A stretch of 64,000 bases of DNA from Lentisphaeria bacterium (lineage in GTDB: Bacteria > Verrucomicrobiota > Lentisphaeria > Victivallales > Victivallaceae): contig JABLYX010000007.1 in NCBI GenBank assembly GCA_018265615.1, positions 1 through 64,000 of the forward strand, given 5' to 3'. The notes under the pieces were generated by a model. The model searched no databases. It worked only from the letters and a program-made list of their open reading frames with translations, and was not told the origin of the DNA. Made by a program: the position numbers and the translations under genes. Below are positions 51,126 to 59,450 of the stretch, piece after piece. Numbering within the stretch: position 1 is the stretch's first letter; each line of letters opens with the position of its first letter.

Positions 51126-52663
51126 GCGAGGTCTTCCGGCGTGCTCTTTTCGAGTGAAATCTCATCGAGCATCTGAAAGAACGAGCCGTCCGGCTCGAAT
51201 TCGATGTGGACAAAGAAGATGTTCTCCATCTTCTTCCGGATCTTGCGGCGGATCCCCTGCCCGATCCTGTGCGCCTTCTCCACCGTGACGGAGGGATCGG
51301 TCTCGACGGTCATCAGCAGGCTGTAGCCTCCCTTGTAGGGGATAAAGGTGATGTTGTGGACGAAATGGATCTCTTTCTCGGAGTCGGCGATATTGGAGAC
51401 CTTCACATAAAGCTTCTCCGTATCCTCGTTCAGGTTCCCGCTGAAAAACATCGCCTGCCGCTCGATTTCCGTGCTCATCCCGCGGAACAGGCCCGTGAAT
51501 TTGTCGATCATGCCCTTCGCGGCCGGCAGTTCGAGCTTGCTCTTCTTTGCAATCTCCTCGGTGGAGGTTCCTTCGAGCATGCCGTTCAGGACATCCGGGG
51601 CCTTCTTCTCGTGCGAGAAGAGCTCCTTGAGCATGAATCCGCCGAAATAGCGGATCGACGAAAGATAGCTCTGCTCCGGCAGGACTCCGATATAGCGGAA
51701 AACGTTCAGCATCTGGTTCAGCGGCAGCGCCCCGGCGCAGACCATGTACTTCGGCACCCGGAAACCGTTCACGCCGTCGGCGTAGGCTTTCTTGTGCGCG
51801 TCGAGCCCCTGATAGGCGTACATGTTGTTGCCCCGGCTGTAGTTCAGCCGGAAGATCGAAGCGACGATCGGATTGTGGATCTTCTCCGTGTCCTCGATGT
51901 CGGCAAGCGGCGAAAGGCCGAATGAGAGGATCTCGACGCCCTCCTCCCGGAATTTCGCCATCGCCTCCAGATAGATCAGGTCGAGCGAGCCGTTGGGGGC
52001 GCAGTCGAGCGCGCGGACGAAATCTGCGTAATATCCAGTCACCCTGCCGGCCCGCCAGATCGGTTCGAAGATGACGAACGCCGCTATTTTCCCGTTCCGC
52101 ATCGCGCAGAAAAGGCGGGTATCGGGCTCATACTGCGCTTTCAGCGGGCGCGTGAGGAGGCGCAGTTCGCCGGTGTTGATCTTGCCCTTCAGCCACTCCT
52201 GCGAAACGGCGGAAATCGCCTCGGCGGTCTCCGGATCCCGCATCGTCTTTTCGCAGACGGTGACGTCGGCGTTCCGGGCGCTGTTGACCCAGCGGCGCAC
52301 TTTGGACATCGACCTGCCTTCAAGGGAGAATACGGGAATATTGAGGTTCGTCTCCACCCCCATGTGGTTCGCGTTGTAGCCGCGCTTCACGAAATTCCGG
52401 GCGACTTCGATCCCGCACTGCAGCGCCACGAGGTTGCGGTGCGAATTCTTCGCATCCGCGCAGAACTTGTCCAGCAGCGCATCGAGATCCTCCGGGGCGC
52501 AGAGCGGTTCGCCGAGGAGAACGCGCTCGCTCCGGGTGTCCGCATAGGGGACGAACCCCTCTTCGGCCTCGAAGTGCCGCATCTCATCGTCGTAAACGGC
52601 GGAATAGGCGATCGGGAAGGAGCCGTACTGTTTCAGGAACTGTTCAAGACGGGGATTGTTCAT
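51122..52663 (-). CDS. DUF2156 / MprF-catalytic-domain protein with C-terminal cation-efflux-like domain
   Basis: A 513-residue soluble protein. Residues about 10-300 match the GNAT-like phosphatidylglycerol lysyltransferase C-terminal domain (DUF2156): FVPYADTRSERVLLGEPLC, AFVIFEPIWRAGRVTGYYADFVRALDCAPNGSLDLIYLEAM and ILSFGLSPLADI. There is no membrane flippase part. Residues about 435-500 (FVHNITFIPYKGGYSLLMT, VEKAHRIGQGIRRKIRKKM, FFVHIEFEPDG) look like the C-terminal ferredoxin-like dimerisation domain of CDF metal exporters. Such a fusion is unusual. The protein may transfer an aminoacyl group to a lipid, with regulation or dimerisation through the C-terminal domain. It lies between the permease and hydrolase genes. 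Confidence 0.7.
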   Translation of the reverse strand: MNNPRLEQFLKQYGSFPIAYSAVYDDEMRHFEAEEGFVPYADTRSERVLLGEPLCAPEDLDALLDKFCADAKNSHRNLVALQCGIEVARNFVKRGYNANHMGVETNLNIPVFSLEGRSMSKVRRWVNSARNADVTVCEKTMRDPETAEAISAVSQEWLKGKINTGELRLLTRPLKAQYEPDTRLFCAMRNGKIAAFVIFEPIWRAGRVTGYYADFVRALDCAPNGSLDLIYLEAMAKFREEGVEILSFGLSPLADIEDTEKIHNPIVASIFRLNYSRGNNMYAYQGLDAHKKAYADGVNGFRVPKYMVCAGALPLNQMLNVFRYIGVLPEQSYLSSIRYFGGFMLKELFSHEKKAPDVLNGMLEGTSTEEIAKKSKLELPAAKGMIDKFTGLFRGMSTEIERQAMFFSGNLNEDTEKLYVKVSNIADSEKEIHFVHNITFIPYKGGYSLLMTVETDPSVTVEKAHRIGQGIRRKIRKKMENIFFVHIEFEPDGSFFQMLDEISLEKSTPEDLA

Positions 52664-52668
52664 ACTCT

Positions 52669-53895
52669 TTATTCTCCCTGTTGATTCAGCAATTCAAATG
52701 AGTTGTCTTTCCAATATTCCACTTCGGCGTCCGGCGTAAAGTGCGTGATGCCGAACTCCTGCGAAATTTCCATAACGAGCGCCCCCAGCGAGAGGAGCAA
52801 AAACACGACCCCGGCGACCTTCATGCGGCGGGAGCTCGCACCGCTCCGGATCGCGATCAGGCAGGGCAGGACGCCGAACAGCGTCACGACGCCGATCCCG
52901 CCGACCACGTCAACCGCTTTGAGGAAGATTCCGGGCCAGAGCCATGCAGTCAGCAGCGGCGGCGCAAACGCGAGGAGCTTCACCGCAGACTCCCGGCGGA
53001 CCAGCCCGCGCATGAAGCCCTGCAGCGCGACGCCGTTGCCGATGAACGCGGTGGAGACCGTGATGAGCGCGAATGAAATCGCGCAGACAACGAAGAGCTT
53101 CGACTCCATGACCGCACTCATCGGAATGGTGGCGGGAACCCCCAGACGGTAGGCGTTCATGATGCCGTGCTCCCCGCGCATCGGCAGGGCGCCGATCCCG
53201 GTCTGCAGCCACAGGACCCCCATCAGGAATGCGAGCCCGAAGCCGCAGCACGCGGCGAGGCGCATCCGCCTCCGCTCCCACTGCAGGTCGGTTCCGATCA
53301 CGGGGATGATGTTGTGAAAGTAGAACGCCGTCAGCACCAGCGGCACCGCCGACGGCAGGAACCGCCAGTCGCACCGGCCGAGCCTCTCGAGCTTCACATG
53401 CCCTTCGCCGAGCGCGACGAGCACGAGAAACGTGACCGTCAGCAGCCCGATCAACGCCATATTGTACTTCTGCAGCAGCGTCAGCCGGCAGGAGGCGAGC
53501 CCGGCCAGAACGGCGCCGAGAAGCAGTGTCGTCACTCCGGCGGCCCCCTCCAGCCCGAACAGGTTTTCGAGGATTTTAACGCCGCTGGTGATGTAGGCGG
53601 TCAGCAGCCCGTAAAGCACGAGCAGATTCGCGGCGACCGCGACCCATTTGCCCGCAGCGCCGAGGTGCTCCCGGAAGAGTTCCGGGAAATTGAACGCCGG
53701 GTCGCGCCGCGCAGCCGTCTCCCGGATCAGCACCTCGCCGGAAAACAGCATCAGCGCCCCGTACACCGTCATCGCGAGCATCGCCGGGGGCAGCCCCGCC
53801 AGTCCGAGCGTGACCGGAAACGCCAGGATGCCGGCCCCGATCAGGGAGCTCCCGACCAGGCCGACGGCCCCGAAAAACGCGACATGCGACCTCAT
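52669..53895 (-). CDS. Amino acid permease, HAAAP-like (aromatic/hydroxy amino acids)
   Basis: A 408-residue protein from the ATG at 53895, which overlaps the upstream phosphatase gene by 4 bp. It has about eleven membrane helices. The first helix FGAVGLVGSSLIGAGILAFPVTLGLAGLPPAML carries the unwound G-A-G-I-L segment typical of the LeuT-fold tyrosine/tryptophan/serine permeases. FYFHNIIPVIGTDLQWERRRMR is another HAAAP-like block. It probably imports an amino acid by proton or sodium symport. Its place between a stress-type regulator and an MprF-like enzyme is notable. Specificity is not predictable. Confidence 0.78.
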   Translation of the reverse strand: MRSHVAFFGAVGLVGSSLIGAGILAFPVTLGLAGLPPAMLAMTVYGALMLFSGEVLIRETAARRDPAFNFPELFREHLGAAGKWVAVAANLLVLYGLLTAYITSGVKILENLFGLEGAAGVTTLLLGAVLAGLASCRLTLLQKYNMALIGLLTVTFLVLVALGEGHVKLERLGRCDWRFLPSAVPLVLTAFYFHNIIPVIGTDLQWERRRMRLAACCGFGLAFLMGVLWLQTGIGALPMRGEHGIMNAYRLGVPATIPMSAVMESKLFVVCAISFALITVSTAFIGNGVALQGFMRGLVRRESAVKLLAFAPPLLTAWLWPGIFLKAVDVVGGIGVVTLFGVLPCLIAIRSGASSRRMKVAGVVFLLLSLGALVMEISQEFGITHFTPDAEVEYWKDNSFELLNQQGE

Positions 53896-56096
53896 CGGTT
53901 CACCGTCACTTTCAAAATGTTCTCCCCCTCTTCCCGGCGGTATTCGAGCTTGTCGGACATGGAGCGCGCCATGAAAATGCCGAGGCCGCCGACCGTGCGG
54001 TCGTCCAGCCTCTCCGGAAACTCCGGCGCGGGCGCCGCAAGCGGGTCGAACGCGGCGCCCGAATCGCGGAATTCGAACACCAGACAATCCCCCTCCGGCA
54101 GGAACCCAACCGAAACCGGCCCGGTGCCGGGCGCATACGCGTAGTGCGCGATGTTGAGGAAAATCTCTTCCGCAATGACCTGCACCCGGTTCCGCAGCTC
54201 GTCGCCGCAGGAGCCGCAGCAGGAGTCGACGAACCGCTGGAGCTCCGGCAGTTTCTCCTTCTCCGCCTCCAGCACCAGCCTGCTGCCGCGAAAGTCGAGC
54301 CCGAGCATGGTGATATCGTCGGTCTGCTCCGCCGAAAAAGCGGCGAGCTCCCTGAAGACGGACTCGACCAGCGGCTCCAGCGCGAGATCCGCATGGGCGT
54401 CGAGATGCTTCTGCAGACGCTCCGTGCCGTAAAGCTCGTCCCCGGCCCCCGCCGCTTCGGTGACGCCGTCCGTGTAGAGGAAGAGGCGGTCCCCGGGGAA
54501 GAGCCGGAGCTCATGCTGATGGTATTCGATGCCGGGCAGGGTTCCGAGGATGAAATCCGGCTCGAGGCACAGGTATTCGAACGAACCGTCCGCGCGCTTC
54601 AGCAGGGGCGGATTGTGCCCGGCGTTGACGCAGGTAAGTTCGCCGCTCCCGAGATCGAGCAGGCCGAAGAAAACCGTGATGAACATGCCCGGACCGTTGT
54701 CGAAGCTGAGCATCCGGTTGCTTTCCGTGAAGAGATCGGCGGGTTTCATGCCGGCGCGCGCGAAGCTCTTGAGCCAGGTTTTGCCGGACATCATGAAAAG
54801 TGCGGCGGGGATCCCCTTTTCGGAGACGTCGGCAACGAGAAACGCGAGATGCCTTTCGTCGATCAGAAAGAAGTCGTAGAAGTCGCCGCCGATCTCCTTC
54901 GCCGGCTTCATCGCGGCGAAAATATCGAACTCGGGCCGCCCGGGAAACGCAGGGAACTGGCGCGGCAGCGCGGAGCTCTGGATCGCATGCGCCAGCGCCA
55001 GCTCGTTGTCCAGCCGCCGGGCCGCGTCGGCGATCGCGCCTTTCAGCGCGCTGACCGTGCTGTTGATGCCGCTGGAGAGGATATCGAATTCGCCGGGATG
55101 ATGGACGTCGACCTTCTCCGTCAGGTCGCCATTCGTGATTTTCTCCAGCGACGCGCAGATCCGGCGGATGCCCGTGAGCACGATCCGGCTGATGAGCAGC
55201 GTAACCAGAACGAAAATCAGCGCGAACAGCAGCAGATACACGACCACCAGCACGGACTGCACCACATTGCGGCGGAAATAGACCTCGCTGTCGGGAAGTA
55301 CGCCGATCACGGTGTAGTCGCCGTAGCGCGCCGCCAGCCCCACATAATCGACGCCGTCAATCTCCACATCGAATGCGGCGGGGGAGCCCAATTGCTCCGG
55401 GGCCAGGTCCAGCTCGGCGAGCTTCTTCTCCGGGATATCCAGTGTGCCGTCGCAGATGATGTCGCCGTCCCGAACGACAAGCATCCCGCCGTGCCGGCCG
55501 ATCCGGAACCCCTCCGCAAAGTTCCTGATATCCGCAATCTCCAGCGCCCGCCTGACGCGCTCCGGCTTGGAGACGATGCAGACGACTCCGGGCGCGTCGA
55601 GCCGCGACACCGCCGCGTACTGCACAATGTCGAACTCCTCGCCCGGACGGCTGAACGTGACGACATGGCTGAAGCCGGGCCGCTTCAATCCGGCCACAAC
55701 GGGGGTCGCGGCTCTGACGTCATGCAGATTCATTCCGGCGTCTTCCGGCGACGATGCGGCACTGATCCGGCCGTCCGGGGCGACGACGTATAACTCCTCC
55801 ACATCGAGCTCCTCCTTCCAGCGCGCCAGATTTTCCGGAGCGGGCCGGACATTGCGGAGCTTTTCCGCGAAGAAGCGGGCTTTCAGGAGAGCGGCATCCT
55901 CATTGATCTGCAGCAGCTGCTTCGCACTTGCGGCGGAAGCCGTCAACTGGTTCTGCGCATCCGCGAGCTTCAGGCGGATCTGCTCGGAGGCGCTCCGCCG
56001 CGACTGCTTCGTATGGATGAAGTAAGAGATGGAAAACGTCAGCAGGAAAGCGCAGGAGACGACCAACAGGAGCCAGGTCTGGAAAACTCTCTTCAT
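53892..56096 (-). CDS. Membrane RsbU-like PP2C phosphatase fused to an RsbW-like ATPase domain
   Basis: A 734-residue protein with helices at about 6-27 and 280-305 flanking a periplasmic sensor domain (LDVEELYVVAPDGRISAAS..). A HAMP-like linker (about 306-360) leads to a SpoIIE-type phosphatase domain (EIGGDFYDFFLIDERHLAFLVADVSEKGIPAALFM, YTDGVTEAAGAGDELYG, EQTDDITMLGLDFRG, about 370-590). The last 140 residues are a HATPase_c domain (VQVIAEEIFLNIAHYAY, VFEFRDSGAAFDP, VGGLGIFMARSMSDKLEYR). Phosphatase and kinase of a partner-switching pathway are thus in one chain. The ATG overlaps the STAS gene by 4 bp, its probable substrate. Confidence 0.9.
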   Translation of the reverse strand: MKRVFQTWLLLVVSCAFLLTFSISYFIHTKQSRRSASEQIRLKLADAQNQLTASAASAKQLLQINEDAALLKARFFAEKLRNVRPAPENLARWKEELDVEELYVVAPDGRISAASSPEDAGMNLHDVRAATPVVAGLKRPGFSHVVTFSRPGEEFDIVQYAAVSRLDAPGVVCIVSKPERVRRALEIADIRNFAEGFRIGRHGGMLVVRDGDIICDGTLDIPEKKLAELDLAPEQLGSPAAFDVEIDGVDYVGLAARYGDYTVIGVLPDSEVYFRRNVVQSVLVVVYLLLFALIFVLVTLLISRIVLTGIRRICASLEKITNGDLTEKVDVHHPGEFDILSSGINSTVSALKGAIADAARRLDNELALAHAIQSSALPRQFPAFPGRPEFDIFAAMKPAKEIGGDFYDFFLIDERHLAFLVADVSEKGIPAALFMMSGKTWLKSFARAGMKPADLFTESNRMLSFDNGPGMFITVFFGLLDLGSGELTCVNAGHNPPLLKRADGSFEYLCLEPDFILGTLPGIEYHQHELRLFPGDRLFLYTDGVTEAAGAGDELYGTERLQKHLDAHADLALEPLVESVFRELAAFSAEQTDDITMLGLDFRGSRLVLEAEKEKLPELQRFVDSCCGSCGDELRNRVQVIAEEIFLNIAHYAYAPGTGPVSVGFLPEGDCLVFEFRDSGAAFDPLAAPAPEFPERLDDRTVGGLGIFMARSMSDKLEYRREEGENILKVTVNR

Positions 56097-56395
56097 GCTT
56101 CCAGCGTGATGAACTTGATGAGCCTGGTGATCTCGAAAACCTCACGGACCGGAGGCGCGACATGGATCAGCTTCATGCTTCCGCCGGCGGCGCTCATGGT
56201 TTTCTGGAACTGCAGGATCACACGGAGCCCGGCGCTGGCGATGTAGGGGACCTGTGCAAAATCGAAGATGAGCGCCGTTACGCCGGCCAGCTCCGCCGAA
56301 AGCTTCTTCTCCAGCTCAATGGCGGCCAGCGCATCGAACCGGCCGTTGAGCGTTACCGTCAGGATCGAACCGTCTTTCACTTCGGAGATTTCCAT
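56093..56395 (-). CDS. STAS-domain anti-anti-sigma factor
   Basis: A 100-residue single-domain protein: SILTVTLNGRFDALAAIELEKKL, ALIFDFAQVPYIASAGLRVIL and GGSMKLIHVAPPVREVFEITRLIKFI. The central YIASAGLR carries Ser54 at the phosphorylation position of SpoIIAA/RsbV-type proteins. It would be phosphorylated by an RsbW-like kinase and dephosphorylated by an RsbU-like phosphatase. Both activities are encoded in the next gene, which overlaps by 4 bp. Its target could be a sigma factor system or another enzyme; no sigma factor gene is adjacent. Confidence 0.92.
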   Translation of the reverse strand: MEISEVKDGSILTVTLNGRFDALAAIELEKKLSAELAGVTALIFDFAQVPYIASAGLRVILQFQKTMSAAGGSMKLIHVAPPVREVFEITRLIKFITLEA

Positions 56396-56434
56396 ATGTC
56401 CCTCTTGAATATTTCTGTTGCCGGCTCCGAGTAT

Positions 56435-56462
56435 AAAATATCCCTTTTTTTATATTTTTCAA
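56435..56462 (-). promoter_or_regulatory. Candidate promoter for the STAS operon
   Basis: TTGAAA (56462-56457) and TATTTT (56440-56435) lie on the minus strand with a 16-bp spacer, about 40 bp before the STAS ATG. A TATACT at 56435-56430 is an alternative -10. Confidence 0.4.
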
Positions 56463-56528
56463 CACGCTCCCGGCCTTCCCTGGTCACTTTTTTCGCGGAA
56501 TCGCCGGGCAGGTACGGCGAAGTGCGAT

Positions 56529-56557
56529 TTGCAAATTTCCGTGGTCCGGGATATAGT
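56529..56557 (+). promoter_or_regulatory. Promoter of the DUF3047 gene
   Basis: TTGCAA (56529-56534) and TATAGT (56552-56557), 17 bp apart, lie about 30 bp before the ATG. TTCCGT and ACGGAA form an inverted repeat around this region (56537-56566). Confidence 0.5.
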
Positions 56558-56586
56558 GATACGGAACCAATTTAAAAAGGAAGATA

Positions 56587-57258
56587 ATGATCATGAAAAA
56601 AATTCTGGCCGCATCGCTGCTTTTCGCCGCACTGCTGGTTTCCGCCGGCAACTGGCGCGAGGACTTTTCCAAAGACAAACCGGATAAGAAGGGGTTCCCG
56701 GAGGGGTGGAAACAGGAGGGGACGCTGCCCGGCGTCCCGGCCTCAAAGGTATCCCTGCGGGACGGCGTGCTGCACCTGGAATCCGACAAATCAAGCGGCG
56801 GGCTGCTCCGGATCCTGAAGACGGTCGACCTGAACAAGACGCCGGTGATGCGCTGGCGCTGGCGCTCCCTCGAGCTGCCGAAGCGCGGGGACGGACGCGA
56901 CTCCGACCGCGACGACCAGGCGGTCGGGCTCTATCTGATCCTGCCCGGCTTCTGGCAGAAAAAATCCCTCTCCTACCACTACGAGACGGAGACTCCGAAA
57001 GGGCAATGGGGAGAAACCAGCTACCTGTGCGGCGTGGTCAAGGTGACCTTCACCGTGCTCCGCAACGAAACCGATACGCTCGGAGAGTGGTACGTTGAGG
57101 AGCGGAACGTGGCCGAAGATCTGAAAAAATGCTATGGAGAAATTCCGAAGGAGTTCGCAATCGGCATCATCTCCAACAGCAACAACACGGCAAGCCGGGC
57201 CGCCGCGGAAATCGACTACATTGAATTCGTCCCGGCCCCGGCGGAAAAGGCAAAATGA
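56587..57258 (+). CDS. Secreted DUF3047 protein
   Basis: A 223-residue protein with signal peptide (MKKILAASLLFAALLVSAG). The mature part shows RWRWRSLELPKRGDGRDSDRDDQAVGLYLILPGFW, LSYHYETETPKG and EIDYIEF at the end, the pattern of DUF3047, a beta-sandwich periplasmic family of unknown function. AAGGAAG precedes the ATG at 56587; an ATG two codons on is possible. The stop overlaps the next gene's ATG by 4 bp, coupling it to the exported threonine-dehydratase homologue. Confidence 0.85.
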   Translation: MIMKKILAASLLFAALLVSAGNWREDFSKDKPDKKGFPEGWKQEGTLPGVPASKVSLRDGVLHLESDKSSGGLLRILKTVDLNKTPVMRWRWRSLELPKRGDGRDSDRDDQAVGLYLILPGFWQKKSLSYHYETETPKGQWGETSYLCGVVKVTFTVLRNETDTLGEWYVEERNVAEDLKKCYGEIPKEFAIGIISNSNNTASRAAAEIDYIEFVPAPAEKAK

Positions 57259-58346
57259 CCCGGCGGGAAAGGAGCGGGATACGGAAGAGATTTTCCTGCC
57301 TGCATATGCTTTTCCTGCTGCTGCTGCCGGCGGCCGGATGCTGCGCGGACCGCGCCGCCGGGGACCCCGGCATCGCCGATGTCTTCGACGCGGCCCGGAT
57401 CCTGAAGGATGTGGCGATCCGCTCCGAACTGGAGGAGGCGCCCGGTTTTCCGGGCGGCGGCAGGGTCTGTCTGAAACTCGAAAACAAGCAGCACACCGGA
57501 GCATTCAAGCTGCGCGGCGCGTATTACAGGATGAGTAAACTCTCCGGGGAACAGCGGAAGCGCGGCGTCGTGACCTGCTCCGCCGGCAACCACGCGCAGG
57601 GCGTGGGCTTTGCCGCCGACCGGTTCGGCATCAAAGCGACCATATTCCTTCCCGCAACGGCGCCGGCAACCAAGATCGCGGCGGTCCGGGCATACCGGAA
57701 CGTCCGTGTGGAGCTGGTCGACGGCTCCTTCGGCGACGCGCAGAAGGCCGCAGCGGATTTTCAGCGCCGGACCAACACCGTCTGCATTCCGCCGTTCGAC
57801 GACCGCGACATCATCGCCGGACAGGGCACGGTGGGGTGGGAGATCCTGAACCAGCTGCCGGAAACCGACATCATCGTGGTTCCCGTCGGCGGCGGCGGGC
57901 TGATCTCCGGAATCGCCGTCGCAGCCAGGGCGCTGAAGCCCTCCTGCCGGATCTGCGGCGTTCAGGCGGAGGGTGCCCCGGCAATGGCCGATTCGCTGAA
58001 AGCGGGGAGGATCGTCACCCTCGACAAGGTTTCGACGCTCGCTGACGGAACCGCCGTCAACCGGCCCGGACAGATCACATTCGACCTGTGCCGCCGCTAC
58101 GTCGACGGCATCGTCACGGTGAGCGAAGCGGAGATCGAAGACGCGATCCGGCTGCTGTACCGCAAATACGGCGTGACCGCCGAAGGCGCGGGCGCACTTT
58201 CAGCTGCGGCAGTGATGAGCGGAAAAATCCCGAGCGAAGGAAAGAACGTCGTCTGCGTGATTTCCGGCGGCAATATCGACCGTGATAAGCTGGACGGAAT
58301 TCTGGCGAAAGAACCGCAGGGCCGCAGCCGGGCCCCGCAACCGTAA
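57255..58346 (+). CDS. PLP-dependent threonine/serine-dehydratase-like enzyme with N-terminal export signal
   Basis: A 363-residue fold-type II PLP enzyme: LKLENKQHTGAFKLRGAYYRM with PLP-Lys85, VVTCSAGNHAQGVGFAADRFG, the phosphate-binding VVPVGGGGLISGIAVAARAL and VCVISGGNIDRDKLDGIL. No ACT domain follows, as in catabolic threonine dehydratases. The N-terminus is unexpected: basic MTRRERSGIRKR, then LHMLFLLLLPAAGCC, which looks like a signal peptide or a lipobox ending at Cys29. The usual R-R-TPL segment is replaced by AIRSEL. The ATG overlaps the DUF3047 gene by 4 bp. It may be an envelope enzyme acting on an amino acid, or the hydrophobic start may be a misassigned beginning. Confidence 0.8.
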   Translation: MTRRERSGIRKRFSCLHMLFLLLLPAAGCCADRAAGDPGIADVFDAARILKDVAIRSELEEAPGFPGGGRVCLKLENKQHTGAFKLRGAYYRMSKLSGEQRKRGVVTCSAGNHAQGVGFAADRFGIKATIFLPATAPATKIAAVRAYRNVRVELVDGSFGDAQKAAADFQRRTNTVCIPPFDDRDIIAGQGTVGWEILNQLPETDIIVVPVGGGGLISGIAVAARALKPSCRICGVQAEGAPAMADSLKAGRIVTLDKVSTLADGTAVNRPGQITFDLCRRYVDGIVTVSEAEIEDAIRLLYRKYGVTAEGAGALSAAAVMSGKIPSEGKNVVCVISGGNIDRDKLDGILAKEPQGRSRAPQP

Positions 58347-58372
58347 TTATCTGAAAATTTTTCGTTCCCCTA

Positions 58373-58401
58373 TTGACAATCCGCAAGTTTTCGAGTATAA
58401 T
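58373..58401 (+). promoter_or_regulatory. Perfect consensus sigma-70 promoter of the LacI-family gene
   Basis: TTGACA (58373-58378) and TATAAT (58396-58401) are exactly 17 bp apart, the best promoter in the window. The palindromic operator at 58412-58429 covers the expected transcription start. Confidence 0.85.
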
Positions 58402-58411
58402 TAGAACAGCA

Positions 58412-58429
58412 TAGTGAAGCGCTTCACTA
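58412..58429. promoter_or_regulatory. LacI-family operator 1 (perfect 18-bp palindrome)
   Basis: TAGTGAAGCGCTTCACTA is a perfect dyad centred on GC, 10 bp downstream of the -10 box and 21 bp before the regulator's ATG. The core GTGAAGCGCTTCAC is shared with operator 2 at 59451-59474. Autorepression is the natural reading. Confidence 0.85.
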
Positions 58430-58450
58430 AAACAATGGGAAAACACGGTC

Positions 58451-59434
58451 ATGTCGGTTACGCTGAAGGATATCGCCTGTGATGCGGGCGTCGGGATGAG
58501 CACGGTCTCTTATGTGCTCTCCGGCTCCGGAGTCAACAAGGTGGGCAAGGAGACGCGCAAGCGGATTCTCGCCTCGGCTGCGAAGCTCGGCTACCTGCCC
58601 AACATCGGGGCGCGCGGGCTGAGCTGCGGAAGGGCTTTCATGATCGGTGTGCTGCTGGAGGAGCAGGAGTTCGCAAGCTCCTTCTATCCCGACATCCTGC
58701 AGGGGCTCGAGCATGTCCTGAACGGACGCGATTACGGGCTGCTGCTCGCCTCCTACAGCGACCGGCAGGAGCTTGAGTCGCGGTGCTCCTACTTCCTGCA
58801 GCGGCGGGTTGACGGCGTCGCGGCGTTTCCCGCCGGCTGGCTCGAGAGCGCAGCTCCGCTGCAGGCGTTTCAGGAAAAAGGGATTCCGGTGGTCACGATG
58901 ACCCGGTCGTTCCCCGGAATCCCGTCTGTCGGAATCGATCCTTTCGCGATCGGAGAAACGGCGGCGCGCTACCTGATGGGCCTGGGCCACCGGAGCATCG
59001 CTTACGCAGGGCCGGCGAGCTCGCAGAGGCGGGCCGGGATCCTCTCCGCGCTCGGGGCGGAAGAGTGCCCGACATACGGAAAACTGGCCATCTACGACTT
59101 CGAGCTGGGCGTGGAGCTGTTCGACTGGATCAGCAGCCTCCCGGAGCACCCCACCGCGGTCGTCGTCGAGAGCGACATCGCCGCCGTCGCCCTGATCCGC
59201 ACGGCGGCCACGCGCGGCTGGCGGCTCCCGCACGACCTCTCCGTGGTCGGAATCGACGGGCTCGACCTCGGAAAAATCTCGCTGCCCGCCCTCACCTCGG
59301 TCGGCCAGCCGACCTTTGAGCGCGGCGGGAAAACGGCGGAGCTGCTGCTCGACATGATCGGCGGAAAGCCCGTTGAAAGCTTCTATTTCCAGCCGCGCAT
59401 GATCGTTCGCGATTCCTGTTGCGGAATCGCATGA
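58451..59434 (+). CDS. LacI-family transcriptional regulator (module 3)
   Basis: A 327-residue repressor. The N-terminal HTH and hinge SVTLKDIACDAGVGMSTVSYVLSGSGVNKVGKETRKRILASAAKLGYLPN are classic LacI, followed by a periplasmic-binding-like sensor domain (IGVLLEEQEFASSFYPDILQGLEHVL, GVAAFPAGWL, VGIDPFAIGETAARYLMGLGHRSIAYAG, VVGIDGLDLG..LTSVGQP). It is flanked on both sides by near-identical palindromic operators and precedes a prepilin and two glycan-related genes. It probably derepresses them when a sugar binds. The ligand is unknown. Confidence 0.92.
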   Translation: MSVTLKDIACDAGVGMSTVSYVLSGSGVNKVGKETRKRILASAAKLGYLPNIGARGLSCGRAFMIGVLLEEQEFASSFYPDILQGLEHVLNGRDYGLLLASYSDRQELESRCSYFLQRRVDGVAAFPAGWLESAAPLQAFQEKGIPVVTMTRSFPGIPSVGIDPFAIGETAARYLMGLGHRSIAYAGPASSQRRAGILSALGAEECPTYGKLAIYDFELGVELFDWISSLPEHPTAVVVESDIAAVALIRTAATRGWRLPHDLSVVGIDGLDLGKISLPALTSVGQPTFERGGKTAELLLDMIGGKPVESFYFQPRMIVRDSCCGIA

Positions 59435-59450
59435 GTGTATTTTTTTATCC

